This document shows, piece after piece, positions 36,754 to 46,378 of a stretch of DNA of 64,000 nucleotides. Position numbers and translations under genes: made by a program. The stretch covers positions 62,001 to 126,000 of the forward strand of contig NZ_JBDJAW010000024.1 in NCBI RefSeq assembly GCF_039649665.1, in the 5' to 3' direction. The notes under the pieces were generated by a model that ran no database searches, was not told where the DNA came from, and was given only the letters and a program-made list of their open reading frames with translations. How positions within the stretch are numbered: the first letter of the stretch is position 1; the number at the start of each line of letters is the position of its first letter. Origin of the DNA: Microbispora sp. ZYX-F-249. Lineage in GTDB: Bacteria; Actinomycetota; Actinomycetes; Streptosporangiales; Streptosporangiaceae.

Positions 36754-37337
36754 GCGGCTCCGGCCCCGCGAGGCCCGACCGGGCGCGGAGGATCGCCCTC
36801 CTCGCCCTCCTGGCTTCGGTCGTCTACGTGCTCGACCAGGTCAGCAAGTTCCTGGTCGTGGAGTTCCTGGAGCACGAGGAGCCGCTCACCGTCGTTCCCG
36901 GCGCGCTGGTGCTGACCGTGATCCGCAACCCCGGCGCCGCCTTCAGCATCGGCACCGGCATGACGATCGTGTTCACGGTGATCGCACTGGCCGTGGTCGT
37001 CGCCATCGTGCGTACGGCGCGGCAGTTGCGCAGCCTGCCCTGGGCGATCACGCTCGGCCTGCTGCTGGGCGGCGCGGTCGGCAACCTGACCGACCGCGTC
37101 TTCCGGTCGCCGGCGCCGCTCCAGGGGCACGTGGTCGACTTCATCCAGGTGTTCCCCGTCACCCGGTTCCCGGTGTTCAACGTCGCCGACTCGGCCATCG
37201 TGTGCGGCGGCGTGCTCGCCGTGTTCCTCGCCTGGCGCGGCTACCAGATCGACGGCACCCGCCAGACGGACGAGCAGGCCGAGGACCGTGCCGACGAGCA
37301 GGCCGGCGAGCGGGCGGGGGAGCGGGCCGATGGGTGA
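36717..37337 (+). CDS. lspA: Prolipoprotein signal peptidase II (LspA)
   Basis: About 206 residues, four TM helices, aspartic protease of the inner membrane that removes lipoprotein signal peptides. Motifs: [36 protein letters not shown] (first catalytic Asp), HVVDFIQV and [12 protein letters not shown] (second Asp). The start is uncertain. GTG 36717 or 36729 would overlap the dksA-like gene by 25-37 nt. A CTG at 36750, six bases after GGAGGAG, would give a near end-to-end junction. The C-terminus is an Asp/Glu/Arg repeat tail ([20 protein letters not shown]). Confidence 0.94.
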   Translation: MRSVQAAGGASLSGSGPARPDRARRIALLALLASVVYVLDQVSKFLVVEFLEHEEPLTVVPGALVLTVIRNPGAAFSIGTGMTIVFTVIALAVVVAIVRTARQLRSLPWAITLGLLLGGAVGNLTDRVFRSPAPLQGHVVDFIQVFPVTRFPVFNVADSAIVCGGVLAVFLAWRGYQIDGTRQTDEQAEDRADEQAGERAGERADG

Positions 37338-38259
37338 CCAGCGCAGTCTGCCCGTCCCGGACGGCCTGGAGGGCGAGCGTCTCGACGCCGCCCTGGCCCG
37401 GCTGTTCGGCTTCTCCCGCACCCGCGCGGCCGAACTGATCGCCTCGGGGGACGTGCTGGTCGACGGCGCCGTCCCGGCCAAGTCCGACCGCGTCCACGCC
37501 GGGGCCTGGCTGGACGTCACGATCCCGCCGCCGCCCGCGGCGCCGATGCCCGTGGCCGAGCCCGTCCCGGGCATGACGATCCTGCACGAGGACGACGACA
37601 TCGTCGTCGTGAGCAAGCCGATCGGCGTCGCGGCGCACCCGACCGTCGGCTGGACCGGCCCCACCGTGATCGGCGGCCTGCTCGGCGCCGGCCACCGGGT
37701 GTCCACGAGCGGCGCGGCCGAGCGCCAGGGCATCGTCCACCGGCTCGACGCCAACACCACCGGCGTGATGGTCGTCGCCAAGAGCGAGCGGGCCTACGCC
37801 CACCTCAAGCGGGCGTTCAAGGAGCGCACGGTCGACAAGCGCTACCACGCGCTCGTCCAGGGGCACATGGACCCGCTGCGCGGCACCGTGGACGCGCCGA
37901 TCGACCGGCATCCGTCGGGCGACGGGCGCTTCGCGGTGGTGGCCGGGGGCAAGGACTCGGTCACGCACTACGACACGATCGAGGCGTTCCGGGCGGCGTC
38001 GCTGCTCGACATCAAGCTGGAGACCGGCAGGACCCACCAGATCCGGGTCCACATGGCCGCGCTCCGGCATCCCTGCGTGGGCGACCTGCTGTACGGCGCC
38101 GATCCCACCCTCGCCGCCCGTCTCGGCGTGAGCCGGCAGTGGCTGCACGCCGTCTCGCTGTCGTTCGAGCACCCCGCGACGGGGGAGTGGATGACCTTCA
38201 CGAGCGACTACCCCGCCGACCTGGCCCGCGCGCTGGAGATCCTCGCGGACGAGGGCTGA
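37330..38259 (+). CDS. rluD: RluD-type 23S rRNA pseudouridine synthase
   Basis: 309 residues. An S4-like N-terminal RNA-binding domain ([20 protein letters not shown]) is followed by the pseudouridine synthase domain with the catalytic Asp in [27 protein letters not shown] and [14 protein letters not shown] complete the family motifs. It modifies helix 69 of 23S rRNA in known homologues. ATG 37330 has GGGGGAG six bases upstream and overlaps lspA by eight bases. It converges on a kinase gene with only nine bases between. Confidence 0.93.
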   Translation: MGDQRSLPVPDGLEGERLDAALARLFGFSRTRAAELIASGDVLVDGAVPAKSDRVHAGAWLDVTIPPPPAAPMPVAEPVPGMTILHEDDDIVVVSKPIGVAAHPTVGWTGPTVIGGLLGAGHRVSTSGAAERQGIVHRLDANTTGVMVVAKSERAYAHLKRAFKERTVDKRYHALVQGHMDPLRGTVDAPIDRHPSGDGRFAVVAGGKDSVTHYDTIEAFRAASLLDIKLETGRTHQIRVHMAALRHPCVGDLLYGADPTLAARLGVSRQWLHAVSLSFEHPATGEWMTFTSDYPADLARALEILADEG

Positions 38260-38268
38260 CGGGGTCCG

Positions 38269-39837
38269 TCACGCCCCCCAGTCGTTCTCCGGCTGGGTGT
38301 AGCCGTCGGGGATGTCAGCGGTGTCCTCGTCCGTGGTGGCCGTGTGGCCCTCGCCTTTTCCCGGGCCTCCACTCTTGCCCTGGGTCGGCGCGACGGATCC
38401 GCCGCCCTTCCCGGACTTGGGTGTGGAGGGCTGCCCCTTGCCGGACCCGTTGCCGGGGTGGTTCGCCTGGCCGGAGCCCTTGTCGGGCTTGGACGCGGCT
38501 CCGTCGGGCTTTCCCTTGGGCTTCGCACCGCCGTTCCCGGCGGCGGAGTTCCCGGTGGGCCCGTTTCCGGGTCCACCGCGGTGGTCCGGGCGTTGCCCGC
38601 TCCCGGGGTTGGCCACCGGCTGGGTGGCCGCCTTCCGCTCCGCCCCGCTGCTCTCTGTCCGCCTGCCGCTCTTGGCGGCCTCGGGAGTCTTGGTCGTGAA
38701 GACCGTCACCGTGGGCGTGCTCACCACGGTGGTTCCCCGGGGGTCGGCCGGAGGCCGGGCGGTGGCGAACGCGACGGCGCCCGCCGCCAGGCCGACGAGC
38801 GCGACGAGGGCCCCCGAGCCCGCCGCCAGCGCCCACGGGCTGCGGCGTCCGTTCACCGGCACGTGAGCGGGGACCGGGGTCGGCGCCGGGGTGATCCCGG
38901 GGAGGGGCGCGGGCGTGGGCGCGGGAGTCGGCGCGGTGCCCTCGAACCCGGGCATCAGCCGGGCGAACCTGGGCGGCTGCCGCGGGCGCGGCACGACCGG
39001 GCCGGTCACCTGGCCGGTGGCCACGGCGTGCAGGTGCTGCGCGGCGTAGTCCGCGCTCATCCTGCGGTCCGGGTCCTTGACCAGCAGACCCTCGATGACC
39101 GGCGCGAGCGGGCCGGCGTTGTGCATCGGGCCGGCCTCCTCGTACATGACCGCGGCCAGCGTCGCCAGCGCATGGCCGCGGTTGAACGGCGAGCGCCCCT
39201 CGACCGCCAGGAACAGCGTCACCCCGAGCGACCACAGGTCCGACGCCCGCTGCGCCTGCCGGCCCGCGGCCCGCTCCGGGGCGATGAACGCCGGGGTGCC
39301 GATCAGCATGCCGGTGCGGGTGACGGGCGAGTCGTCCTCCATCGCGGCGATGCCGAAGTCCGTCAGCACGACTCTGCCGTCGTCGGCGAGCAGCACGTTG
39401 TCGGGCTTGACGTCCCGGTGCAGCACCCCGTTGGCGTGGGCGACGCGCAGCGCGGCCAGCACCTGCGACCCGATCTCCGCCACCCGCCGGGGCGGCAGGG
39501 GGCCCTCGTCGCGGATGACCGACCCCAGCGTCCGGGACGGGATAAGTTCGAGGACGATCCAGGGGTAGCCGTTCTCCTCGAAGGCGTCGTACACTGCCGC
39601 GACGCTCGGATGGCTCAGCCGCCCGGCGGCTCTGGCCTCGCGGAAGGTCCTGATGGTGAAGACCTCCCGCTCCGGGCCGGTGAGCTCGGCCGACGCGAGC
39701 AGCTCCTTGACGGCGACCTCACGTTCGAGCACCTGGTCGACGGCTCGCCACACGGTGCCCATGCCGCCCCGCCCCAGCGGCTCGATCAGGCGATAGCGTC
39801 CTGCCACGACACGTTCGGAGGTCTGCGCTTCAGCCAT
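38269..39837 (-). CDS. Transmembrane Ser/Thr protein kinase (PknB-like, no PASTA)
   Basis: 522 residues. The kinase domain (about 10-275) has the glycine loop EPLGRGGMGTVWRAVD, VAVKELL, the catalytic loop HRDVKPDNVLL, DFGIA and APERAAG. One TM helix (about 333-360) is followed by an extracytoplasmic Gly/Pro/Lys/Ser-rich tail with no recognisable domain. Autophosphorylation-loop Thr residues (TRTGMLIGT) are present. ATG 39837 (MAEAQTSERVVAGRY) is likely; an upstream ATG at 39870 is possible. Neither has a good ribosome site. It is one of three kinases in 16 kb. Confidence 0.92.
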   Translation of the reverse strand: MAEAQTSERVVAGRYRLIEPLGRGGMGTVWRAVDQVLEREVAVKELLASAELTGPEREVFTIRTFREARAAGRLSHPSVAAVYDAFEENGYPWIVLELIPSRTLGSVIRDEGPLPPRRVAEIGSQVLAALRVAHANGVLHRDVKPDNVLLADDGRVVLTDFGIAAMEDDSPVTRTGMLIGTPAFIAPERAAGRQAQRASDLWSLGVTLFLAVEGRSPFNRGHALATLAAVMYEEAGPMHNAGPLAPVIEGLLVKDPDRRMSADYAAQHLHAVATGQVTGPVVPRPRQPPRFARLMPGFEGTAPTPAPTPAPLPGITPAPTPVPAHVPVNGRRSPWALAAGSGALVALVGLAAGAVAFATARPPADPRGTTVVSTPTVTVFTTKTPEAAKSGRRTESSGAERKAATQPVANPGSGQRPDHRGGPGNGPTGNSAAGNGGAKPKGKPDGAASKPDKGSGQANHPGNGSGKGQPSTPKSGKGGGSVAPTQGKSGGPGKGEGHTATTDEDTADIPDGYTQPENDWGA

Positions 39838-39930
39838 GATTGTCGCGCTACCCCACTTGGGCGAACGCATGCGACATCATTGCTCTTCAGGGGCGAAATC
39901 GCCCTTGACCTGCGGATCTTAACCGAATCG

Positions 39931-41724
39931 TTATTTCGGCCTGAAGGTGCGCTCGAAGACGCGGAAATAGGACAAACCGGAAGTCCATCGGGAGTCGGCG
40001 ACCTGCCAGTAGAGGGCGACGCAGCGGCCGTCGTCGAGCCGGAAGGCGCGGTCGAGCACCCGTACCCGGCCGGCGTCGGTCCTGTGCGTGAACTCCCAGT
40101 CCGCGGCGGGCACACCGAGGTATTCCGTGGACGTGACGCCGATGCGCTCGTAGTCGCGCAGGTACCCCTTCTTGGTCGAGGCCGACTCCACCGTGCGCAC
40201 CGCGGCCATCGGGTCGTCGGTCTCCCACGGGGTCAGGTCCACCTGCAGGTAGTCGCGCCCGCTCGGGTGGTGGAAGCGCACCCGGGTGGCCTCCCTGAGG
40301 TACGGGACCCAGCCGGAGGGCAGGGCGATCGAGAAGCCGAGCCGGTCGTGGTGAACCTTCCAACCGGCGGGCAGTGTGGCGGCCGTCGGCGTGGGGGATT
40401 TCGGGGACGGCTCCGCGGAGGGCTCATCCGACGGTGTCTCCGACTGCCGGGGGTCCTCGGCGGGCTCGGCGTCGTCGCCGGAGGCGGAGTCCGCGGTGGA
40501 GTCTGAGGTGGAGTCCGCGGTGGAGTCCGAGGTGGAATCCGGGCCAGAGGTGGGGCGGTAGCCCGTCGGCGTGAGGTCCTCGGCCGCGGTCCCGCCGCCG
40601 TTCAGCTTGCTGTAGCCGTACCAGCCGCCCGCGGCGAGGGCCACGAGCAGCAGCGGTAACAGGACGAGCAGGGTCACTCTGAGAGCGGAGCCGCGCCTCG
40701 CAGGGCGCGCGCCCGGTGCGGTGTGCGCGCCGTACGGATGGGCGCCGTACGGCGGAGGGGCGCCGGTCGGCGCGCCGTTCCAGGGGCCGGACTGCCCCGG
40801 GTGGCCCGGCGTGGACGGCGAACTGTTCCAGGGGCCGCCGTAGGGCTGCCCGGTCGGCGCGCCGTTCCAGGGGCCGGGCTCGGGCCCCGGTCCCGCGGGG
40901 ACGGCCTCCTGCCCGGCCGACAGGGCCGCGTTGAGCAGGGCGGCGGCCTCGGCCGCGCCGATGCGCCGGGCCGGGTCCTTGCGCAGCAGGCCCTCGAGCG
41001 CCGGCGTCAGGGCGCCCGCCCGCAGGGGCGGGGCCGGGTCGTCGTGCAGGATGGCCGCCATCGTGGCCACGGGGGAGTTGCGGTCGAACGGGGTCCTGCC
41101 CTCGACCGCCGCGTACAGCGTGGCGCCGAGGGACCACAGGTCGGACTCGGGGGTCGCGGGGTGGCCGTTCAGCCGCTCCGGCGGCATGAACGCGGGGGTG
41201 CCGGTGATGCCGCCGGTCATGGTCAGCCCGGCCTCCTCCGGCATCGTCGCGATGCCGAAGTCGGTCAGCACCACCCGGGTCTCCCCGTTGAGCAGCACGT
41301 TCTCCGGCTTGACGTCCCGGTGCAGCACGCCCGCGGCGTGCGCGGTGCACAGCGCGTCGAGCACCTGCAGGCCGATCGCGGCGACCCGGGCGGGTGGGAG
41401 CGGGCCCTGGTCGCGCAGCACCTGGCCCAGCGACCGCGACTGCACCAGCTGCATCACGATCCAGGGGCGGCCGTCCTCCTCGATCACGTCGTGGACGACG
41501 ACGACGTTCGGGTGGTCGATGCGGCCGGCCGCCCGCGCCTCGCGGATGGTGCGCCGGTTGAAGGTCTGCCTGTCCTCTTCCGAGGTGGGGTGGTAGAGCA
41601 CCTCTTTCACGGCCACCGTACGGTCGAGCAGGTCGTCGTGGGCACGCCAGACGACGCCCATGCCCCCGCGGCCGATCGGTTCGAGCAGGTGGTACCTGCC
41701 CGCCACCCGACGCTCCTCGTCCAC
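39931..41724 (-). CDS. Transmembrane Ser/Thr protein kinase with secreted sensor-like domain
   Basis: 597 residues. GTG 41724 follows GGAGGAGG by five bases. Kinase domain: EPIGRGGMGVVWRAHD, VAVKEVLY, HRDVKPENVLL, DFGIA, MPPERLNG. A linker repeats WNGAPTG three times or nearly so; the TM helix is at about 350-372. After a STSDSTAD repeat comes a C-terminal extracytoplasmic domain (about 460-597: GFSIALPSGWVPYLREATRV...). That domain is also present in the kinase at 51682-53787 but not in the one at 38269. Ligand unknown. Confidence 0.92.
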   Translation of the reverse strand: MDEERRVAGRYHLLEPIGRGGMGVVWRAHDDLLDRTVAVKEVLYHPTSEEDRQTFNRRTIREARAAGRIDHPNVVVVHDVIEEDGRPWIVMQLVQSRSLGQVLRDQGPLPPARVAAIGLQVLDALCTAHAAGVLHRDVKPENVLLNGETRVVLTDFGIATMPEEAGLTMTGGITGTPAFMPPERLNGHPATPESDLWSLGATLYAAVEGRTPFDRNSPVATMAAILHDDPAPPLRAGALTPALEGLLRKDPARRIGAAEAAALLNAALSAGQEAVPAGPGPEPGPWNGAPTGQPYGGPWNSSPSTPGHPGQSGPWNGAPTGAPPPYGAHPYGAHTAPGARPARRGSALRVTLLVLLPLLLVALAAGGWYGYSKLNGGGTAAEDLTPTGYRPTSGPDSTSDSTADSTSDSTADSASGDDAEPAEDPRQSETPSDEPSAEPSPKSPTPTAATLPAGWKVHHDRLGFSIALPSGWVPYLREATRVRFHHPSGRDYLQVDLTPWETDDPMAAVRTVESASTKKGYLRDYERIGVTSTEYLGVPAADWEFTHRTDAGRVRVLDRAFRLDDGRCVALYWQVADSRWTSGLSYFRVFERTFRPK

Positions 41725-41949
41725 CCTGTCCTCCTCCAAATCTTCTGAATGGTCCCACAGGCCGGAGCGTGGCCGTCCGCCCCGAACCCGGCGAGACCGG
41801 AAGAAGTGCGCGGTGAACGACGGGCGAACCCGATGCCCACTTGTTATCGGACGTTATATAAGGAGGATTCGGTCAGGTGGTGGCGCGACGACATGCGGAA
41901 ACGTGACTGCTCACACTTTCCGTCGCGCTGCGGTTATATTTCGCGCCTC

Positions 41950-41978
41950 TTGTCCGGTTTATTCCCTCCTAATACTGT
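41950..41978 (+). promoter_or_regulatory. Promoter of the secreted M14 peptidase gene
   Basis: TTGTCC (41950-41955) and TACTGT (41973-41978) are spaced 17 bp, giving a leader of about 65 nt. The divergent region 41725-42049 is unusually AT-rich for this genome (GTTATATAAGG at about 41854, GGTTATATTTC at about 41932). It should also hold the kinase promoter on the minus strand, which I cannot fix. Confidence 0.55.
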
Positions 41979-42049
41979 CCGCAGTGACTTTGTCGTTTCC
42001 CGGACGGGGTGCTCCCCCGAGACATCCCCGTCCCCCGCCTGGAGGCGAG

Positions 42050-44878
42050 ATGCGGTTACGCACGACCTTGTGCGGAAGATCCCCCTACGGCATCGCGCTC
42101 GGCGCCGCGGTCCTGGTGTCGGCCGCGCTCACGCTGACGCCGGCGTCCCCCGCGCAGGCCGGCCCGGCCGGTAAGGCACCCGCGCGGTGCAGTACCGACC
42201 CGGACGCCCACCTGGCCGGAGTGCCCGATCCGGCGCAGTTCTTCGGTTTCCCGCTGGGCAAGGGGCAGCCCCGGGTGCTCACGACCGAAGAGATCAAGAA
42301 GTACGTGGACGCCGTGGCAGGCGCCTCGGACCGCGTGGTCACGGGCACGGTGGCGCACAGCGTCACCGGCCAGGAGCTGCCGTACGCCATCGTGTCCGAC
42401 TCCCGCAACATGGTCCCGGGTCAGCTCAAGAAGATCGCGGACCGGATCCGCTCGCTGCGCGACCCGAGGTCGCTGAAGGCGGACAAGGCGGCGCGCATCG
42501 CCGCCGACTCGCCCGCCATCGTGTGGATCGCCGGGAACGTCCACGGCGGCGAGAAGAGCGGCGCCGACGCCGCCCTCAAGACGCTGTACGAGCTGGCCGG
42601 CGGCCTGTCCTGCGACGTCGCCAAGCGCAACGACAACCTGGTCACGGTCATCATGCCGACCCAGAACCCGGACGGCCGCGACGCGAGCCGCAGGACGAAC
42701 GAGTACGGCTTCGACCTCAACCGGGACTGGTTCGCCCGCACCCAGCCGGAGACCGACGGCAAGATCGAGATGCTCCGGCGGTTCCCGCCGCAGGTCTTCG
42801 TCGACGCGCACGAGATGGGCGGACGGCAGTACTTCTTCCCGCCCAACGCCGACCCGATCCACCACGAGATCCCCGACCAGCCGGTGGACTGGATCAACCG
42901 CATCGGCGCGGCGAACGCCGCGGGATTCGGCTACAACGGCGCATGCGGCGGCGCGGTCACCACCGAGTGCTACTTCAACTACGCGACCTACGACCTGTTC
43001 TACATGGGCTACGGCGACAGCGTCCCGGCCGCCGGTTTCGGCGCCGCCGGGATGACGTTCGAGAAGGGCAGCTCGTCGGCGGTCGAGGACCGGGTGCAGC
43101 AGCAGTTCAACACCCAGTGGGCGACGACCGGCTGGGCCGCCGACAACCGGCGCGAGATCCTGGACGGCTACTACTCGATCTGGCGCACCGCGCTCGCCGA
43201 GGGGGCCGCGGGCGCCCTGGAGCCGAACGAGGTCGTCCAGCCGTCCAACACGGTCCGGTTCCCGGTGCCCGACGTGACGGTCCGGTCCTACTTCCTGCTG
43301 CCCGACCGGCAGCTCGGCGACGTGCGCCGGCTGGTCGAGCGGCTGCGCCGCATGGACGTCGAGGTCTACCGGGTGCGCAAGCCCGTGAAGGTGCCCTCCG
43401 CGCGGGTCTTCGGCGGCCGGACCGCCGCCGACGTGACGGTCCCCGAGGGGGCCTACTGGATTCCGATGGACCAGCCGCAGAAGCACTGGATCCAGGCGGT
43501 CATGGGAGAGGACCCCTACGTTCCGTTCCCCTACTTTTACGACGTCTCCTCGTGGAGCAACCCCCTGCTCGCGGGCGTGAACGCCATGTCCACCGGCGAC
43601 GCGCTGTCGCCGAAGGCCGACCTCGTCAAGGACGTCGACGGCGGCGTGGCCTCCGCCGCGCCACGGGGCGGGTCGTACTCCTACCCGATGGACTCGGCCG
43701 CCGCCGCCGAACTGACCTTCCGGCTGCTCGGCGCGGGCGTGCCGCTCACGCGTGACGCCGGTAGCGGAGTCGTCGGCCTGCCCGCCGCGGCGATGAACCG
43801 CGGCGAGCTGGACAAGCTCGCCCGCTCGCTGGGCGTGACGGTCGAGGGCCGCGCCGCCCCGGCCTCCGGCGCCGCGCTGCGCACGCCCGACGTCGGCCTG
43901 TTCGCCGGCACCGGCGTCTCCACCGCCTCCGGGTCGTACGGCGAGGCCCGCTACGTGCTCGGCGACCGCTGGGGCCTCGACCTCAAGCCGGTGACCACGG
44001 CCGACGTCAACGGCAACACCCCGGCCTTCACCGAGCGGACCGTCCTGCTCGTCCCGGACGGCAGCAGCTCCAACGGCGGGCTGACCGCGCAGGGCCTGGC
44101 CAACCTCAGGCAGTGGGTGGCCGCGGGCGGCACGTACGTCGGGCTGCGCAACGAGGGCACCCGGGTCGCCAGGTCCGCCGGCCTCACCTCCACGACCGAG
44201 AAGGCCAAGCCGACCGGCTACCAGGTCATCGGCTCGCACTTCCGGGTGGACGTGACCCAGGGCAGCCCGGTGTCACTCGGCCGGCCGGCGGAGGACTTCC
44301 AGTTCAACAACGGCGACCCGATCCTCAGCCCCAGCCAGACCGGGGTGAACGTGCTCACCTACCCCTCCGACGACACGTTCTGGTCCAACGGCTACACGGT
44401 GGGCGCCGAGGCGCTCAAGGGCACCGTCTCCCTGGTCGACGAGCCGACCGGCGCCGGACACGCCGTGCTGTTCGCCTACAACCCGCTGTTCAGGGCGTAC
44501 AACGAGAACGGCATCCACCTGCTCGCCAACGCGCTGCTGTATCCGGCGGGCGCGCCGCAGACGTCGCCGCAGGCCAAGCAGCGCACCGCCCCGGTCCCGG
44601 ACCCGCTGCGCGTCGCCGCGGCGGCGGCGGAGGAGCCGCCGAACCTCGGCGGGGAGTGGCGGCCGATCGTCATCCAGGTGGCCGACGCCGACCTCGCACG
44701 CACCCGCGCGGTCGTCGAGCGCTACACGGACACGGCGCTGACCGCGTCCGCGGACGGCTCGTCCTACGTCACGATCCCGAACCCCGACGGCCTGTCCGCC
44801 GACGAGCACCCGTTCGTCCGCGACCTGGTCCGCGACCTCGGTGCGGCGGGCATCCCGCTCCGCTCCGTCGTCGCCTGA
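42050..44878 (+). CDS. Secreted M14-family zinc carboxypeptidase-like protein
   Basis: 942 residues. Signal peptide with cleavage near SPAQA-GPAG (about residue 40). The M14 catalytic domain has the zinc motif NVHGGEKSG (HxxE), the substrate-binding DLNRDWFARTQ and the third ligand in FVDAHEMGG. A long C-terminal half (about 480-942) has a glutamine-amidotransferase-like segment (GGTYVGLRNEGTR, GHAVLFAYNPLFR) and ends in a VVEGR-type variable tail. Related large secreted M14 enzymes occur across actinobacteria; the substrate is not known. GGAGG is four bases before the ATG. Confidence 0.9.
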   Translation: MRLRTTLCGRSPYGIALGAAVLVSAALTLTPASPAQAGPAGKAPARCSTDPDAHLAGVPDPAQFFGFPLGKGQPRVLTTEEIKKYVDAVAGASDRVVTGTVAHSVTGQELPYAIVSDSRNMVPGQLKKIADRIRSLRDPRSLKADKAARIAADSPAIVWIAGNVHGGEKSGADAALKTLYELAGGLSCDVAKRNDNLVTVIMPTQNPDGRDASRRTNEYGFDLNRDWFARTQPETDGKIEMLRRFPPQVFVDAHEMGGRQYFFPPNADPIHHEIPDQPVDWINRIGAANAAGFGYNGACGGAVTTECYFNYATYDLFYMGYGDSVPAAGFGAAGMTFEKGSSSAVEDRVQQQFNTQWATTGWAADNRREILDGYYSIWRTALAEGAAGALEPNEVVQPSNTVRFPVPDVTVRSYFLLPDRQLGDVRRLVERLRRMDVEVYRVRKPVKVPSARVFGGRTAADVTVPEGAYWIPMDQPQKHWIQAVMGEDPYVPFPYFYDVSSWSNPLLAGVNAMSTGDALSPKADLVKDVDGGVASAAPRGGSYSYPMDSAAAAELTFRLLGAGVPLTRDAGSGVVGLPAAAMNRGELDKLARSLGVTVEGRAAPASGAALRTPDVGLFAGTGVSTASGSYGEARYVLGDRWGLDLKPVTTADVNGNTPAFTERTVLLVPDGSSSNGGLTAQGLANLRQWVAAGGTYVGLRNEGTRVARSAGLTSTTEKAKPTGYQVIGSHFRVDVTQGSPVSLGRPAEDFQFNNGDPILSPSQTGVNVLTYPSDDTFWSNGYTVGAEALKGTVSLVDEPTGAGHAVLFAYNPLFRAYNENGIHLLANALLYPAGAPQTSPQAKQRTAPVPDPLRVAAAAAEEPPNLGGEWRPIVIQVADADLARTRAVVERYTDTALTASADGSSYVTIPNPDGLSADEHPFVRDLVRDLGAAGIPLRSVVA

Positions 44879-44909
44879 CCCCCGCCCGACTCCATTGAAA
44901 GGAACTCAC

Positions 44910-46340
44910 ATGCCATCGTCCCGTTCGCGCCGGGCGGCGCGGATCGGCGGCGCCGCGCTCGCGGCCGCGCTGCTCACCGCGACCCAGGCGACCACGGCGC
45001 TCGCGGCGCCCGGGAACCCCGGGGAGCCGCGCTACTCCGCGGGCGCCCCCTCGCTCGGCGACCCGTACTTCCCGGACCAGGGCAACGGCGGCTACGACGT
45101 GCGGCACTACGACGTCACGTTCTCCTACGACCCCGCCACCAAGGTCATGGACGCCACGACGGTGATCACCGCGGTCGCCACCCAGGACCTCGACCAGTTC
45201 GACCTGGACTTCCGCGGCCCGGAGATCACGTCGCTGAAGGTCGGCAAGCACCCGGCCGGCTACCGGCGGGACGGGCAGGAGCTCGTCGTCACCCCGCGGC
45301 CGAAGCTCAAGACCGGGGAGACCTTCACGGTCACGGTGACGTACGCCGGGACGCCGCCGGTCGTCACCGATCCGGACGGCTCGATCGAGGGCTGGGTGCC
45401 GACCGACGACGGCGTCTTCGTGCCGGGCGAGCCGCAGGGCGCGCCGGCGTGGCTGCCCTCCAACGACAGTCCCGCCGACAAGGCGACGTTCACCTTCCGG
45501 GCGACGGTCCCCGAGGGCGTCACGGTGGTCGGCAACGGCCGCCTGGTGTCCAGGACGACCGCGAACGGCAGGACGACGTTCGTGTGGGACTCGGCCGAGC
45601 CGATGGCGACCTATCTCGCCACGGTGACCCTGGGGAACTTCGTCGTGACCGAGACGACCACGCCGAGCGGCATCCCGGTCTACACGGCCGTGGACCCGCG
45701 CCTGGTGACCCAGTCGGCCGCGGCCGTCGCCCGGATTCCCGACATCCTTGAGTACTTCTCCTCGATCTTCGGGCCGTACCCCTTCAACCAGGCGGGCGCC
45801 ATCATCGACCGCGCGCCGGACGTCGGCTACGCCCTGGAGAGCCAGACCAAGCCGATCTTCTCCAGCGCGCCCGGCGTCGGCACGATGGCGCACGAGCTCG
45901 CGCACCAGTGGTACGGCGACAGCGTGAGCGTCGGCAAGTGGTCCGACATCTGGCTGAACGAGGGCTTCGCGACGTACGCGACCTGGCTGTGGACCGAGCA
46001 CAGCGGGGGCGCCACCGCCCAGCAGACGTTCAACAGCGCGAGCAACTACGGCCGGGCGGCGACCTCGTCGTTCTGGCAGGTCGTCACGGCCGACCCCGGC
46101 CCCGAGGACATGTTCGGCAACGTGCCGTACAACCGGGGCGCGATGACGCTGCACGCGCTGCGCGGCAAGATCGGCGACGCCGCGTTCTTCACGCTGATCA
46201 AGGACTGGGCCGCCGAGCACCGGTACGGCAACACGAGCACCGCCGACTTCGTCGCGGCGGCGGAGAAGGTCTCGGGCATGGACCTGAAGGCGTTCTTCGA
46301 CGTGTGGCTGTTCCAGAAGGGCAAGCCCGCCTCCTGGTGA
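44910..46340 (+). CDS. Secreted M1-family zinc metallopeptidase
   Basis: 476 residues from ATG 44910 (GAAAGGAA upstream). The signal peptide ends near TTALAAPGNP. The N-terminal beta-saddle domain (HYDVTFSYDPATKVMDATTV) leads into the catalytic domain with HELAHQW and, downstream, the third ligand Glu in WLNEGFATYATWL. The GAMEN substrate motif is replaced by DVGYALESQTKP, as in short secreted M1 enzymes. The usual C-terminal HEAT-like domain is absent. It follows the M14 gene by 31 nt, so the two are probably co-expressed for extracellular peptide breakdown. Confidence 0.92.
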   Translation: MPSSRSRRAARIGGAALAAALLTATQATTALAAPGNPGEPRYSAGAPSLGDPYFPDQGNGGYDVRHYDVTFSYDPATKVMDATTVITAVATQDLDQFDLDFRGPEITSLKVGKHPAGYRRDGQELVVTPRPKLKTGETFTVTVTYAGTPPVVTDPDGSIEGWVPTDDGVFVPGEPQGAPAWLPSNDSPADKATFTFRATVPEGVTVVGNGRLVSRTTANGRTTFVWDSAEPMATYLATVTLGNFVVTETTTPSGIPVYTAVDPRLVTQSAAAVARIPDILEYFSSIFGPYPFNQAGAIIDRAPDVGYALESQTKPIFSSAPGVGTMAHELAHQWYGDSVSVGKWSDIWLNEGFATYATWLWTEHSGGATAQQTFNSASNYGRAATSSFWQVVTADPGPEDMFGNVPYNRGAMTLHALRGKIGDAAFFTLIKDWAAEHRYGNTSTADFVAAAEKVSGMDLKAFFDVWLFQKGKPASW

Positions 46341-46346
46341 CCCCTC

Positions 46347-46378
46347 ACCGGCGGCTCCCGTCCGCGGGAGCCGCCGGT
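46347..46378. terminator. Bidirectional terminator between convergent genes
   Basis: ACCGGCGGCTCCCG and CGGGAGCCGCCGGT make a perfect 14-bp stem with loop TCCG. It starts seven bases after the M1 peptidase stop and overlaps the response-regulator stop. Confidence 0.85.

Noticed and set aside
38344-40506. Long plus-strand frame across two kinase genes
   Set aside because: Spans the ends of two clear minus-strand kinases and lacks recognisable domains.
40490-40545. 12-bp repeat as a possible CRISPR-like or regulatory array
   Set aside because: It lies in frame in a kinase gene and encodes the STSDSTAD stalk; no spacers of constant length.
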